Source: CBDTYW01 sp965364735
Lineage (GTDB): Bacteria > Actinomycetota > Nitriliruptoria > Nitriliruptorales > Nitriliruptoraceae
Direction: 5' to 3'
Length of the DNA: 6,848 nucleotides
NCBI GenBank assembly: GCA_965364735.1
Contig: CBDTYW010000209.1
Location: 1-6,848 of the forward strand
In this document: in pieces, positions 1 through 6,848 of the stretch
Layout of the letters: each line of letters opens with the position of its first letter
Numbering within the stretch: the stretch's first letter is position 1
Translations under genes and position numbers: made by a program
Notes under the pieces: model-generated
What the model was told of the DNA's origin: nothing
Seen by the model: only the letters and a program-made list of their open reading frames with translations
Databases searched by the model: none

Positions 1-78
1 GCGGGTCTGGGCGCGGCTGCGGTCGTGACCGCCATCGCCGGCGCCGCGGCGCTACGCGGCCGAGAACCGCGAGGCTGA
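1..78 (+). CDS. C-terminal end of a probable membrane protein (partial)
   Basis: Only the last 25 codons and a TGA stop at 76-78 are inside the window. Read in frame 1, the peptide is a hydrophobic Ala/Val/Gly/Ile-rich stretch of about 18 residues, followed by a short basic tail (LRGREPRG). This is the pattern of a final transmembrane helix with a cytoplasmic end, as in many transporters. Frame 2 stops within 27 bases. Frame 3 stays open, but it encodes an Arg-rich peptide that runs through the hairpin at 98-123, which makes it less likely. The gene converges on the minus-strand block, and the terminator-like hairpin starts 20 nt after its stop. The family cannot be identified from this fragment, and the coding call itself rests on composition and context. 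Confidence 0.45.
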   Translation, partial: AGLGAAAVVTAIAGAAALRGREPRG

Positions 79-97
79 CCCGTTCCGGGAACACGAG

Positions 98-123
98 AAC
101 GCCCCGCCATCAGGCGGGGCGTT
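98..123. terminator. Perfect 11-bp hairpin, likely bidirectional terminator
   Basis: The arms aacgccccgcc (98-108) and ggcggggcgtt (113-123) are exact reverse complements separated by a 4-nt loop. The hairpin lies 20 nt after the stop of the plus-strand fragment and 47 nt after the stop of the minus-strand DUF4332 gene, between convergent genes. The stem is very GC-rich and ends in TT. There is no long U tract on either side, although the minus-strand side is mildly T-rich. Intrinsic terminators of high-GC bacteria often have weak U tracts, so a shared terminator is the best reading. The lack of a clear U run leaves some doubt about efficiency. Confidence 0.75.
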
Positions 124-170
124 GTCGAAGATCCACGGTCACCCGCTGGTCTGGCCTCGGTGGCCCAGCG

Positions 171-581
171 TCAGTACTTGACGACGGCTGGCAGCTCCTT
201 GGCGTGGTCGACCCACTTCTGGACGACCTTCTCGCTGGGCGTGCGCTGCACCAGCCTCTTCTTGCCCTTGGAGTTCGCCTCTTCCATCGCCACGACGAGG
301 TTCTTGACGTTGCGACGTCGAAGCTCCTTGACGGTGTCGACGCCGGCGGCCTCGAGGAGGTCGGAGTACTGCGAGCTCACGCCCTTGACCCGCATGAGGT
401 CGGCGCGGTTCACCCACTCCAGGATGGACGTGTCCGCGAAGCCGGTCGCTGCTGCGAGCGCCTTGCGGCCCTTCTTCGTGGCGCCCTGCTCGAGCAACGC
501 CTCGCACGTGCGAACCCCAGACTTCTGGAGCTTCGCCGCCTTGGCCTTGCCGATGCCTTCAATTGCGCTGATGCTCGCCAC
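171..581 (-). CDS. DUF4332-type helix-hairpin-helix protein
   Basis: This is a 136-residue soluble protein with no signal peptide or membrane segment. It has two helix-hairpin-helix-like units. The first is near residues 7-34 (IEGIGKAKAAKLQKSGVRT), with the Gly-hydrophobic-Gly hairpin typical of nonspecific DNA contacts. The second is near residues 63-87 (MRVKGVSSQYSDLLEAAGV). The pattern, including the WVNRADLMRVKGV segment between the repeats and the C-terminal WVDHAKELPAVV, matches what I remember of DUF4332 proteins, whose role is unknown. DNA binding is plausible from the fold and the many Lys/Arg residues, but it is not shown. The start is GTG at 581, chosen because a GAGGAG Shine-Dalgarno lies 7 nt upstream and the motif begins at once. 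It is the last gene before the terminator and follows htpX by 135 nt, so it may be the tail of the operon or have its own promoter. Confidence 0.85.
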   Translation of the reverse strand: MASISAIEGIGKAKAAKLQKSGVRTCEALLEQGATKKGRKALAAATGFADTSILEWVNRADLMRVKGVSSQYSDLLEAAGVDTVKELRRRNVKNLVVAMEEANSKGKKRLVQRTPSEKVVQKWVDHAKELPAVVKY

Positions 582-588
582 CCGGATG

Positions 589-594
589 CTCCTC
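589..594 (-). promoter_or_regulatory. Ribosome binding site of the DUF4332 gene
   Basis: The minus strand reads GAGGAG, followed by a 7-nt spacer and a GTG. This good Shine-Dalgarno match supports the GTG at 581 as the start. Confidence 0.7.
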
Positions 595-672
595 GGTTCA
601 GTTCACCGTTGTGTCGTGGCGCGAACCTAGTGCGCATCAGCGCGTGTCGCCCGGAATTGCAGCGCTTCCCGG

Positions 673-696
673 CACGACCGAGCACCGGAGGCCGTG
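673..696 (-). other. Weak stem-loop just downstream of htpX
   Basis: Read on the minus strand, CACGGCC (696-690) can pair with GGTCGTG (679-673), with one G-U wobble and a 10-nt loop. It lies 20 nt after the htpX stop. No T run follows, so this is at best a weak attenuator or an mRNA 3'-end stabiliser. In sequence this GC-rich it could also be chance. Confidence 0.3.
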
Positions 697-716
697 TCCC
701 GACGTCGCGAAGAGCT

Positions 717-1613
717 TCAGCCCCACGAGTCCTGGGGTCCGAGCTGGCCCATCTCGCGTGCCATCTCCTCGAGCGCAGCGATGCGGTCCGGGATCGGCGG
801 GTGGCTCGAGAACATCTTCGACATGCGCAGCCGACCACCGAAGGGGCTCGCGATGAACATGTGCGACATGGCCTCGTTGGTCTCCGCGCGCGAGCCTCCC
901 GCCCGGAGCAGCCGCGGGTCGTTCCCGCCGGCTTCGAGCTTGGCCAGCGCGCGGGCGAGGCCGAGCGGGTTGCCGGTCATGTGCGCGCCGGAGACGTCCG
1001 CCTCCTGCTCGCGCGAACGGGTGATCGCGGCCCGGATGACCATGGCCGCGACGGGCGCGAGGATGACGAGCGCGATCTGCGCGATCGGGTTGCCGCCCCG
1101 GTCGCGGCCGCGGCCCCCGCCGAAGTACAGCGCGAAGCGCGCGAGGAACGTGACGGTCGTGGCCAGCACCGCGGCGATCGTCCCGATCAGGATGTCGCGG
1201 TTGTAGACGTGGCTCAGCTCGTGCGCGAGGACGCCCTCGAGCTCCTCGTGCGTGAGCGCATCGTAGAGACCTTGGTTCACGCAGACGGCCGCGTGCTCAG
1301 GGTTGCGGCCCGTGGCGAACGCGTTGAGCTGAGGCGACGGGCTCATGTAGAGGCGCGGCATCGGCTTGCCGGTGCGCATGGACAGATCGGTCACGATCTG
1401 GACGTAGTCCGCGAACTCGCCCGGCTGGACCTCGTAGGCCTGCGCCATCTTGATGGCCAGACGGTCGCTGAACCAGTAGCTGCCGACGTTCATGACCAGC
1501 GCGATGCCCAGAGCGATGTACAGACCCGTCGTCTGGCCGAGCACCTGCCCGATCAGGAGCAGCAGGCCACTGAAGGCGGCGAGGAGGACGAACGTCTTGG
1601 CGCTCTTGAACAT
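717..1613 (-). CDS. htpX: HtpX-like membrane zinc metalloprotease (M48B)
   Basis: This 298-residue protein is close to the usual HtpX length. Two membrane helices lie at about residues 8-25 and 30-48. Two more hydrophobic stretches, at about 141-164 and 177-195, flank a Gly/Arg-rich loop. The zinc site is complete: HELSH at 131-135 gives H131, E132 (catalytic) and H135, and SREQEAD at 200-206 gives the third ligand, E202. Other family marks are PQLNAFATGRNPEHAAV (95-110), HVYNRD (135-140) and SSHPPIPDRI (269-278) near the end. HtpX cleaves damaged or misassembled membrane proteins with its active site facing the cytoplasm. It follows nuoN by 78 nt on the same strand, which fits quality control of complex I membrane subunits, though that link is inference. 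ATG 1613 is the only usual start codon between the upstream in-frame stop and the first helix. Its Shine-Dalgarno is poor (a GGA about 9 nt away), unlike those of its neighbours. Confidence 0.95.
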   Translation of the reverse strand: MFKSAKTFVLLAAFSGLLLLIGQVLGQTTGLYIALGIALVMNVGSYWFSDRLAIKMAQAYEVQPGEFADYVQIVTDLSMRTGKPMPRLYMSPSPQLNAFATGRNPEHAAVCVNQGLYDALTHEELEGVLAHELSHVYNRDILIGTIAAVLATTVTFLARFALYFGGGRGRDRGGNPIAQIALVILAPVAAMVIRAAITRSREQEADVSGAHMTGNPLGLARALAKLEAGGNDPRLLRAGGSRAETNEAMSHMFIASPFGGRLRMSKMFSSHPPIPDRIAALEEMAREMGQLGPQDSWG

Positions 1614-1632
1614 GGGGTCACATCCGTGGCTC

Positions 1633-1645
1633 GATGCACTGCATC
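1633..1645. repeat. Short palindrome in the nuoN-htpX spacer
   Basis: The sequence gatgca-c-tgcatc is a perfect 6+1+6 inverted repeat, centred about 26 nt upstream of the htpX start. As RNA it would form only a small hairpin (4-bp stem, 5-nt loop). As DNA it has the form of a small operator. No clear promoter surrounds it, so its function is unproven. Confidence 0.4.
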
Positions 1646-1680
1646 AACGCCACCGAGGGTGCCCCGCGTTCCCGACAGCC

Positions 1681-1701
1681 AGTCCGACCGGTCAGTCCGA
1701 C
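1681..1701. repeat. Short direct repeat across the nuoN stop codon
   Basis: AGTCCGAC occurs at 1681-1688 and again at 1694-1701, a 13-nt period, and the 8-bp palindrome gaccggtc (1686-1693) lies between them. The nuoN stop (1692-1694) is inside the repeat. It may be a minor slippage duplication, and no function is evident. Confidence 0.35.
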
Positions 1702-3371
1702 GCGACCGCGGTCGCCACCGGTGACTGCGAGGTCAGGTTGCTGATGAGCGACGGCAGGATGCCGAAGACGAGCGTGGCGATCGCGAGCCCGACGACCGCG
1801 ATGCGCAGCGACGCGGTCGGGCGGATGAGGGGCGCCGACTCCTTGGCCGGGTCGATCCACATCAGCTTGACGATGCGCAGGTAGTAGAACATCGCGATGA
1901 CGGAGTTGATGGCGACCGACGAAGCGAGGACGTACGCGAAGATCGATCCGGTCGCGGAGCCGACGTTGACCGCCGCGGTGAAGACCGCGAACTTCGACCA
2001 GAAGCCGACCATCGGCGGGATGCCCGCCAGCGAGAGCAGGAAGATGGCCATCGCCATGCCCAGCATCGGGGAGCGCGGACCGAGGCCCGCGAAGTCCTGG
2101 ATGCGACGCTGTCCGGTCCGGCGGTGCAGGACGATCGCGACGGCGAACGCCCCGATGTTCATGACCGCGTAGGTCGCGAGGTAGAAGAGCACCGACTGTG
2201 CGGACGTGTCGTTGAGCGACCCGGTCGCACCGACCAACGTCGTGTCCTGCGCGGTCGTCATCGCGACGCCGAACGGCACGAGCATGTAGCCGGCCTGGGC
2301 GACGGACGAGTAGCCGAGCAGGCGGATGATGTCGCGCTGCTGGAGCGCGATCAGGTTGCCGACGAACATCGTGATGATCGCGAGGACGCCGAGGGCCGGG
2401 CCCCACACGTCGGCGACCGGCGCGAACGCGATGAAGGTGACGTTGATGAGGCCGGCGAAGCCGGCGGCCTTCGAGGCAACGGCGAGCATCGCGGCGACCG
2501 GCATCGGCGAGCCGGAGTAGGTGTCCGGGGCCCAGAAGTGGAACGGGACCGCGGAGATCTTGAAGCCGAAGCCCACGATCACGAGCAGGACCGAGGCGAG
2601 CAGGAGGCTGTTGCCCTGCTGCATCGCCGGGCTCTCCGCGATCGCGTAGAGGTTCGTCTCGCCGGTGAAGCCGTAGATCATCGACATGCCGAACAGCATG
2701 AGCGCGACGGAGAGCACACCGATGAGGAAGAACTTGATCGACGCCTCGGACGAGTACACGTCACGCTTGCGCATCCCGGACATCACGAACGCGGGGATCG
2801 AGACCGTCTCGAGCGCGACGAACAGCATGACGAGGTCACGGGCGCTCGGCATGAGCATCATCCCGAGGAACGACACGAGCAGCAGGAAGTAGTACTCGGT
2901 CTGGAAGTAGCGGCCCTCCGCGAAGAAGCGGTAGCTGATCAGGAGGACCGCGATCAGGGCGACGAGGAAGACGAGCTTGAAGACGACCGCGAAGTTGCTT
3001 GCGTGGAACATCGCGTCGTTGCCGGTCCCGAAGGTGACCCGGCCGTCGTTGAAGAGCGTCGCGGTCCAGATCAGCGCGACGACGGCGCCGATCCCGGCGA
3101 GGAGCGCCGAGAAGCGTCCCTGCCGGCCGGGCATCGCGGCCTTGCCCAGCAGCAGCAGCCCGGCCAGACCGGCGAGGAGCGCCGGAGCCAGCGCGATGCC
3201 GACGTCACCCCAGCCCCACGCGGCGAACAACGCTGCCGACGCGATCGCCAGGAGCGGCACGACGCCGCGGGCGATCGTGCGCATCTCCGGAAGGGTGTCC
3301 GCAGCCAGCACCAGCAGAGCGGTGATGGTCAGCGTGATCTCCGGGCCGATGGCCACGTAGTCAATGCTCAC
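1692..3371 (-). CDS. nuoN: NADH-quinone oxidoreductase subunit N
   Basis: This is one of the three antiporter-like proton-pumping subunits in the membrane arm of complex I. The 559 residues form about fourteen hydrophobic helices, somewhat longer than the 485-residue E. coli protein. Channel residues expected in the family are present: E188 in VALETVSIP (TM5 region), K213 in SIKFF, K271 in GFKISAVPFHFWAPD, K301 in ASKAAGF, and K460 in GIPPMVGFWSKF. The GTG start at 3371 is chosen because an in-frame TGA lies only four codons upstream, a GAGGA sits 6 nt before it, and MSIDY followed by a hydrophobic helix is a normal NuoN beginning. The gene follows nuoM by 53 nt and precedes htpX by 78 nt. 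The stretch between about residues 370 and 392 (TTAQDTTLVGATGSLNDTS) is a polar loop before the next helix and looks somewhat enlarged. No damage is seen. Confidence 0.97.
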   Translation of the reverse strand: MSIDYVAIGPEITLTITALLVLAADTLPEMRTIARGVVPLLAIASAALFAAWGWGDVGIALAPALLAGLAGLLLLGKAAMPGRQGRFSALLAGIGAVVALIWTATLFNDGRVTFGTGNDAMFHASNFAVVFKLVFLVALIAVLLISYRFFAEGRYFQTEYYFLLLVSFLGMMLMPSARDLVMLFVALETVSIPAFVMSGMRKRDVYSSEASIKFFLIGVLSVALMLFGMSMIYGFTGETNLYAIAESPAMQQGNSLLLASVLLVIVGFGFKISAVPFHFWAPDTYSGSPMPVAAMLAVASKAAGFAGLINVTFIAFAPVADVWGPALGVLAIITMFVGNLIALQQRDIIRLLGYSSVAQAGYMLVPFGVAMTTAQDTTLVGATGSLNDTSAQSVLFYLATYAVMNIGAFAVAIVLHRRTGQRRIQDFAGLGPRSPMLGMAMAIFLLSLAGIPPMVGFWSKFAVFTAAVNVGSATGSIFAYVLASSVAINSVIAMFYYLRIVKLMWIDPAKESAPLIRPTASLRIAVVGLAIATLVFGILPSLISNLTSQSPVATAVASD

Positions 3372-3377
3372 GAGCGG

Positions 3378-3382
3378 TCCTC
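3378..3382 (-). promoter_or_regulatory. Ribosome binding site of nuoN
   Basis: GAGGA on the minus strand lies 6 nt before the GTG at 3371. Together with the in-frame stop just upstream, it fixes GTG as the nuoN start. Confidence 0.7.
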
Positions 3383-3391
3383 ACAGGTCAT

Positions 3392-3403
3392 GCCCCGTGG
3401 GGC
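3392..3403. other. Small GC hairpin in the nuoM-nuoN spacer
   Basis: The palindrome gcccc-gt-ggggc can fold in mRNA as a 4-bp stem with a 4-nt loop. It lies 21 nt after the nuoM stop and 20 nt before the nuoN start. It is too short for confident assignment. It might modestly stabilise the mRNA or separate the two translation units. Confidence 0.3.
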
Positions 3404-3424
3404 GCGACGAAGGTTGGTGCCGGA

Positions 3425-4957
3425 TCAGCCGGGGATGTAGTCGAACAAGCGGGCGACGGCGCCGTTCTGCGGTCCGAAGACCACGACCGGCAGGACGCCC
3501 ATGACGAGGATGATGACGAACAGCGGGGTCCAGGCGGCCCACTCGAGCGGCATGATGTCGTCGAGGTCCTTGTCCGCCCACTTGGCGGAGGGCTTGCCGA
3601 GGATGATCCGCTGGATGAGCCACAGGAAGTACGCCGCGGTGAGGACGGTGCCGAGCGCGGCGCCGATGACCAGGGCGAGGTAGAGGCCGCCGTAGTTCGC
3701 CTCCAGCGAGCCACCGGGGGTGATCGCGGCCCACATGGCCGTGAACTCTCCCCAGAAGCCAGCCAGGCCGGGCAGACCCAGCGAGGCGACGGAGACGTAG
3801 ACGAACGCGACGCCGTACTTCGGCATCTTCGTCAGCATGCCGCCACCGATCGTGGCGATGTCACGCGTGTGGTAGCGCTCGTGGAGTGAACCGGCGAGGA
3901 AGAACAGCGCGCCGGTGACGACACCGTGGGCGATGTTGCCGTAGAGCGCCGCCTGGATGCCGCGCTCGTTCATCGCCGCGATGCCGAGCATCACGAAGCC
4001 CATGTGGCCGACGGACGAGAAGGCGATGAGGCGCTTCACGTCAGTCTGCGCGAGGCAGCAGAGCGAGCCGTAGATGATGCCGATCACCGCGAGGATGCCG
4101 ATGACCGGGGCGAAGTTGGTCGCACCCTCCGGCAAGATCGGCAGCGCGATGCGGATGAAGCCGTAGGTGCCCATCTTCAGCAGGACGCCGGCGAGCAGCA
4201 CGGAGCCGATCGTCGGAGCCTCGGTGTGCGCGTCCGGCAGCCAGGTGTGGAACGGCCACATCGGGACCTTGATGGCGAACCCGAGGAAGATGCCGAGGAA
4301 GGCCCAGGTCTGGAAGGTCGAGGACTCGAAGCCCATCGCGGAGAGCTGCTGGATGTCCCAGGTCGTGGCGCCGGCCTTGAAGTAGATCGCGAGGAAGGCC
4401 ACCAGCATGAACATGGAGCCGAACAGCGTGTAGAGGAAGAACTTGATCGACGCGTACTCGCGGCGCGGGCCACCCCACATGCCGATCATGAAGAACATCG
4501 GGACGAGGACGATCTCCCAGAAGATGAAGAAGAGGATCAGGTCGTGCGAGACGAACGTCCCGGCCATGCCGGTCTGCAGGACCAGCATGAGCGCGAGGAA
4601 CGCCTTCGGCTTCCCGGGCTCCGGCATGTGGAAGAGGGCATAGATCGCGCACAGGAGCGTCAGGAGGTAGGTCAGGAAGAAGAGCGGCACCGAGATGCCG
4701 TCAAGACCCATCTTGAACGTCGCGTTGATCGCGTCGATCCAGTCAGCCTGCACGAGGAACTGCAGATCGCCGCTGTTGCCGTAGTCGAAGCTTGCGGTGA
4801 TCCAGGCGACGAAGGCGAAGGACACGGCGGTGATGCCGATGGTGGCCTTGACGGCCTCCTTCTCCTTGTCAGACGGGAACAGCGCGAGCGCTCCGGCCCC
4901 CAGCAGGGGCAAGAACACCGCCACGACCAACGGCCACTCCGCAGTGGTCGAGATCAT
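3425..4957 (-). CDS. nuoM: NADH-quinone oxidoreductase subunit M
   Basis: This is the middle antiporter-like proton channel of the complex I membrane arm, lying between NuoL and NuoN in the assembled complex. The 510 residues match the family length (E. coli 509). Key residues are all visible: E148 in FFIFWEIVLVPM, K230 in AIKVPMWPFHTWLPDAHTEA, K261 in LLKMGTYGFIR, and E404 in FWGEF. The highly conserved PFHTWLPDAHTEAPT block is at 235-249 and the QTDVKRLIAFSSVGHMG block at 304-320. The frame stays open upstream to an ATG at 5146, but that extension would overlap nuoL and is Ser/Pro/Arg-rich and unlike NuoM. The true start is ATG 4957, which has a perfect AGGAGG 8 nt upstream and is followed directly by the first membrane helix. 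It follows nuoL by 109 nt, an unusually wide gap that contains a hairpin. Confidence 0.98.
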   Translation of the reverse strand: MISTTAEWPLVVAVFLPLLGAGALALFPSDKEKEAVKATIGITAVSFAFVAWITASFDYGNSGDLQFLVQADWIDAINATFKMGLDGISVPLFFLTYLLTLLCAIYALFHMPEPGKPKAFLALMLVLQTGMAGTFVSHDLILFFIFWEIVLVPMFFMIGMWGGPRREYASIKFFLYTLFGSMFMLVAFLAIYFKAGATTWDIQQLSAMGFESSTFQTWAFLGIFLGFAIKVPMWPFHTWLPDAHTEAPTIGSVLLAGVLLKMGTYGFIRIALPILPEGATNFAPVIGILAVIGIIYGSLCCLAQTDVKRLIAFSSVGHMGFVMLGIAAMNERGIQAALYGNIAHGVVTGALFFLAGSLHERYHTRDIATIGGGMLTKMPKYGVAFVYVSVASLGLPGLAGFWGEFTAMWAAITPGGSLEANYGGLYLALVIGAALGTVLTAAYFLWLIQRIILGKPSAKWADKDLDDIMPLEWAAWTPLFVIILVMGVLPVVVFGPQNGAVARLFDYIPG

Positions 4958-4965
4958 CGTTGATT

Positions 4966-4971
4966 CCTCCT
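4966..4971 (-). promoter_or_regulatory. Ribosome binding site of nuoM
   Basis: AGGAGG on the minus strand, 8 nt before ATG 4957, is an ideal Shine-Dalgarno and rejects the longer upstream start. It directly abuts the 3' arm of the hairpin at 4972-4997. Confidence 0.85.
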
Positions 4972-4997
4972 GACCTCTCCCCCTGCGGGGTGAGGTC
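4972..4997 (-). other. Stem-loop abutting the nuoM ribosome binding site
   Basis: In the mRNA, GACCTC (4997-4992) pairs exactly with GAGGTC (4977-4972). Inside it CCCC (4990-4987) pairs with GGGG (4983-4980) around a GCA triloop, with a small 1/2-nt internal loop between the two helices. That gives ten GC-rich pairs ending flush with AGGAGG. There is no U tract, so it is not a typical terminator. Possible roles are control of ribosome access to nuoM, protection of a processed nuoM-nuoN mRNA, or partial uncoupling from nuoL. The pairing is seen in the sequence; the role is inferred. Confidence 0.6.
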
Positions 4998-5041
4998 GTG
5001 TGGTTGGCGTCGGTGGCCGGAGCCGGTGACGGCGACAGGTC

Positions 5042-5053
5042 TTGGTTGGTTGG
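5042..5053. repeat. Three tandem TTGG units after nuoL
   Basis: Three copies of TTGG on the plus strand (CCAA in the mRNA) begin the nuoL-nuoM spacer, 13 nt past the nuoL stop. In RNA this stretch should be unstructured. It may be a simple slippage product. Confidence 0.4.
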
Positions 5054-5066
5054 ACTGGGGCGCGGG

Positions 5067-6848
<1,782 letters not shown>

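Noticed and set aside
594..608. Small inverted repeat (cggt / accg) next to the DUF4332 ribosome site
   Set aside because: Only a 4-bp stem with a 7-nt loop, too weak and too common in GC-rich DNA to call.
624..652. Promoter for the DUF4332 gene, using a TAGGTT -10-like hexamer on the minus strand
   Set aside because: The hexamer fits a loose TANNNT pattern, but no acceptable -35 lies at 16-19 nt spacing. Such a match is expected by chance.
1620..1646. TTGATG / GATGTG as -35 and -10 boxes for htpX with 17-nt spacing
   Set aside because: The -10 matches poorly and would sit almost on the start codon, leaving no room for a transcript leader.
204..1724. 506-codon open frame on the plus strand, antisense to htpX and the DUF4332 gene
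   Set aside because: The peptide is low-complexity and rich in Arg, Glu, Asp and His, with no recognisable domain. It is the expected antisense shadow of GC-biased minus-strand genes.
2124..3440. 438-codon open frame on the plus strand, antisense to nuoN
   Set aside because: Extremely charged, repetitive composition (RD, ER, EH runs) mirroring the hydrophobic codons of nuoN. It crosses an intergenic region and has no ribosome site or family resemblance.
3926..4963. 345-codon open frame on the plus strand, antisense to nuoM
   Set aside because: Same pattern of charged low-complexity translation opposite a strongly conserved membrane protein gene.

Overview
The window is about two-thirds GC, uses codons ending mostly in G or C, and carries tightly co-oriented respiratory genes. 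This suggests a high-GC Gram-positive (Actinomycetota-type) chromosome. I cannot place it more precisely from sequence alone. Nothing points to a plasmid, phage, transposon or CRISPR locus.

Almost everything lies on the minus strand, so transcription runs from high to low coordinates. The order is nuoL (5' end outside the window, 6848 to 5067), nuoM (4957-3425), nuoN (3371-1692), htpX (1613-717) and a small helix-hairpin-helix protein of the DUF4332 type (581-171). A perfect 11-bp stem with a 4-nt loop at 98-123 ends this block. On its other side, positions 1-78 of the plus strand hold the last 25 codons of what looks like a membrane protein. The hairpin therefore sits between two convergent genes and could terminate both.

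NuoL, NuoM and NuoN are the three antiporter-like, proton-pumping membrane subunits of respiratory complex I (NADH:quinone oxidoreductase). They are the usual last three genes of a nuo operon. All three keep the buried Lys/Glu/His residues expected of the proton channels, so the module looks functional. HtpX is a membrane zinc protease that removes damaged or misassembled membrane proteins, so its place right after three very hydrophobic subunits makes sense as quality control. The role of the DUF4332 protein is not known.

The spacers (109, 53, 78 and 135 nt) are wider than is common inside nuo operons, and some hold small structured elements. The clearest is a hairpin directly against the nuoM Shine-Dalgarno sequence. 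NuoL is also unusual, with an enlarged His- and acid-rich C-terminal third that contains a small internal DNA duplication. Apart from these points the region is an ordinary core-metabolism locus. I found no evidence of a wholly new system and have scored the findings accordingly.
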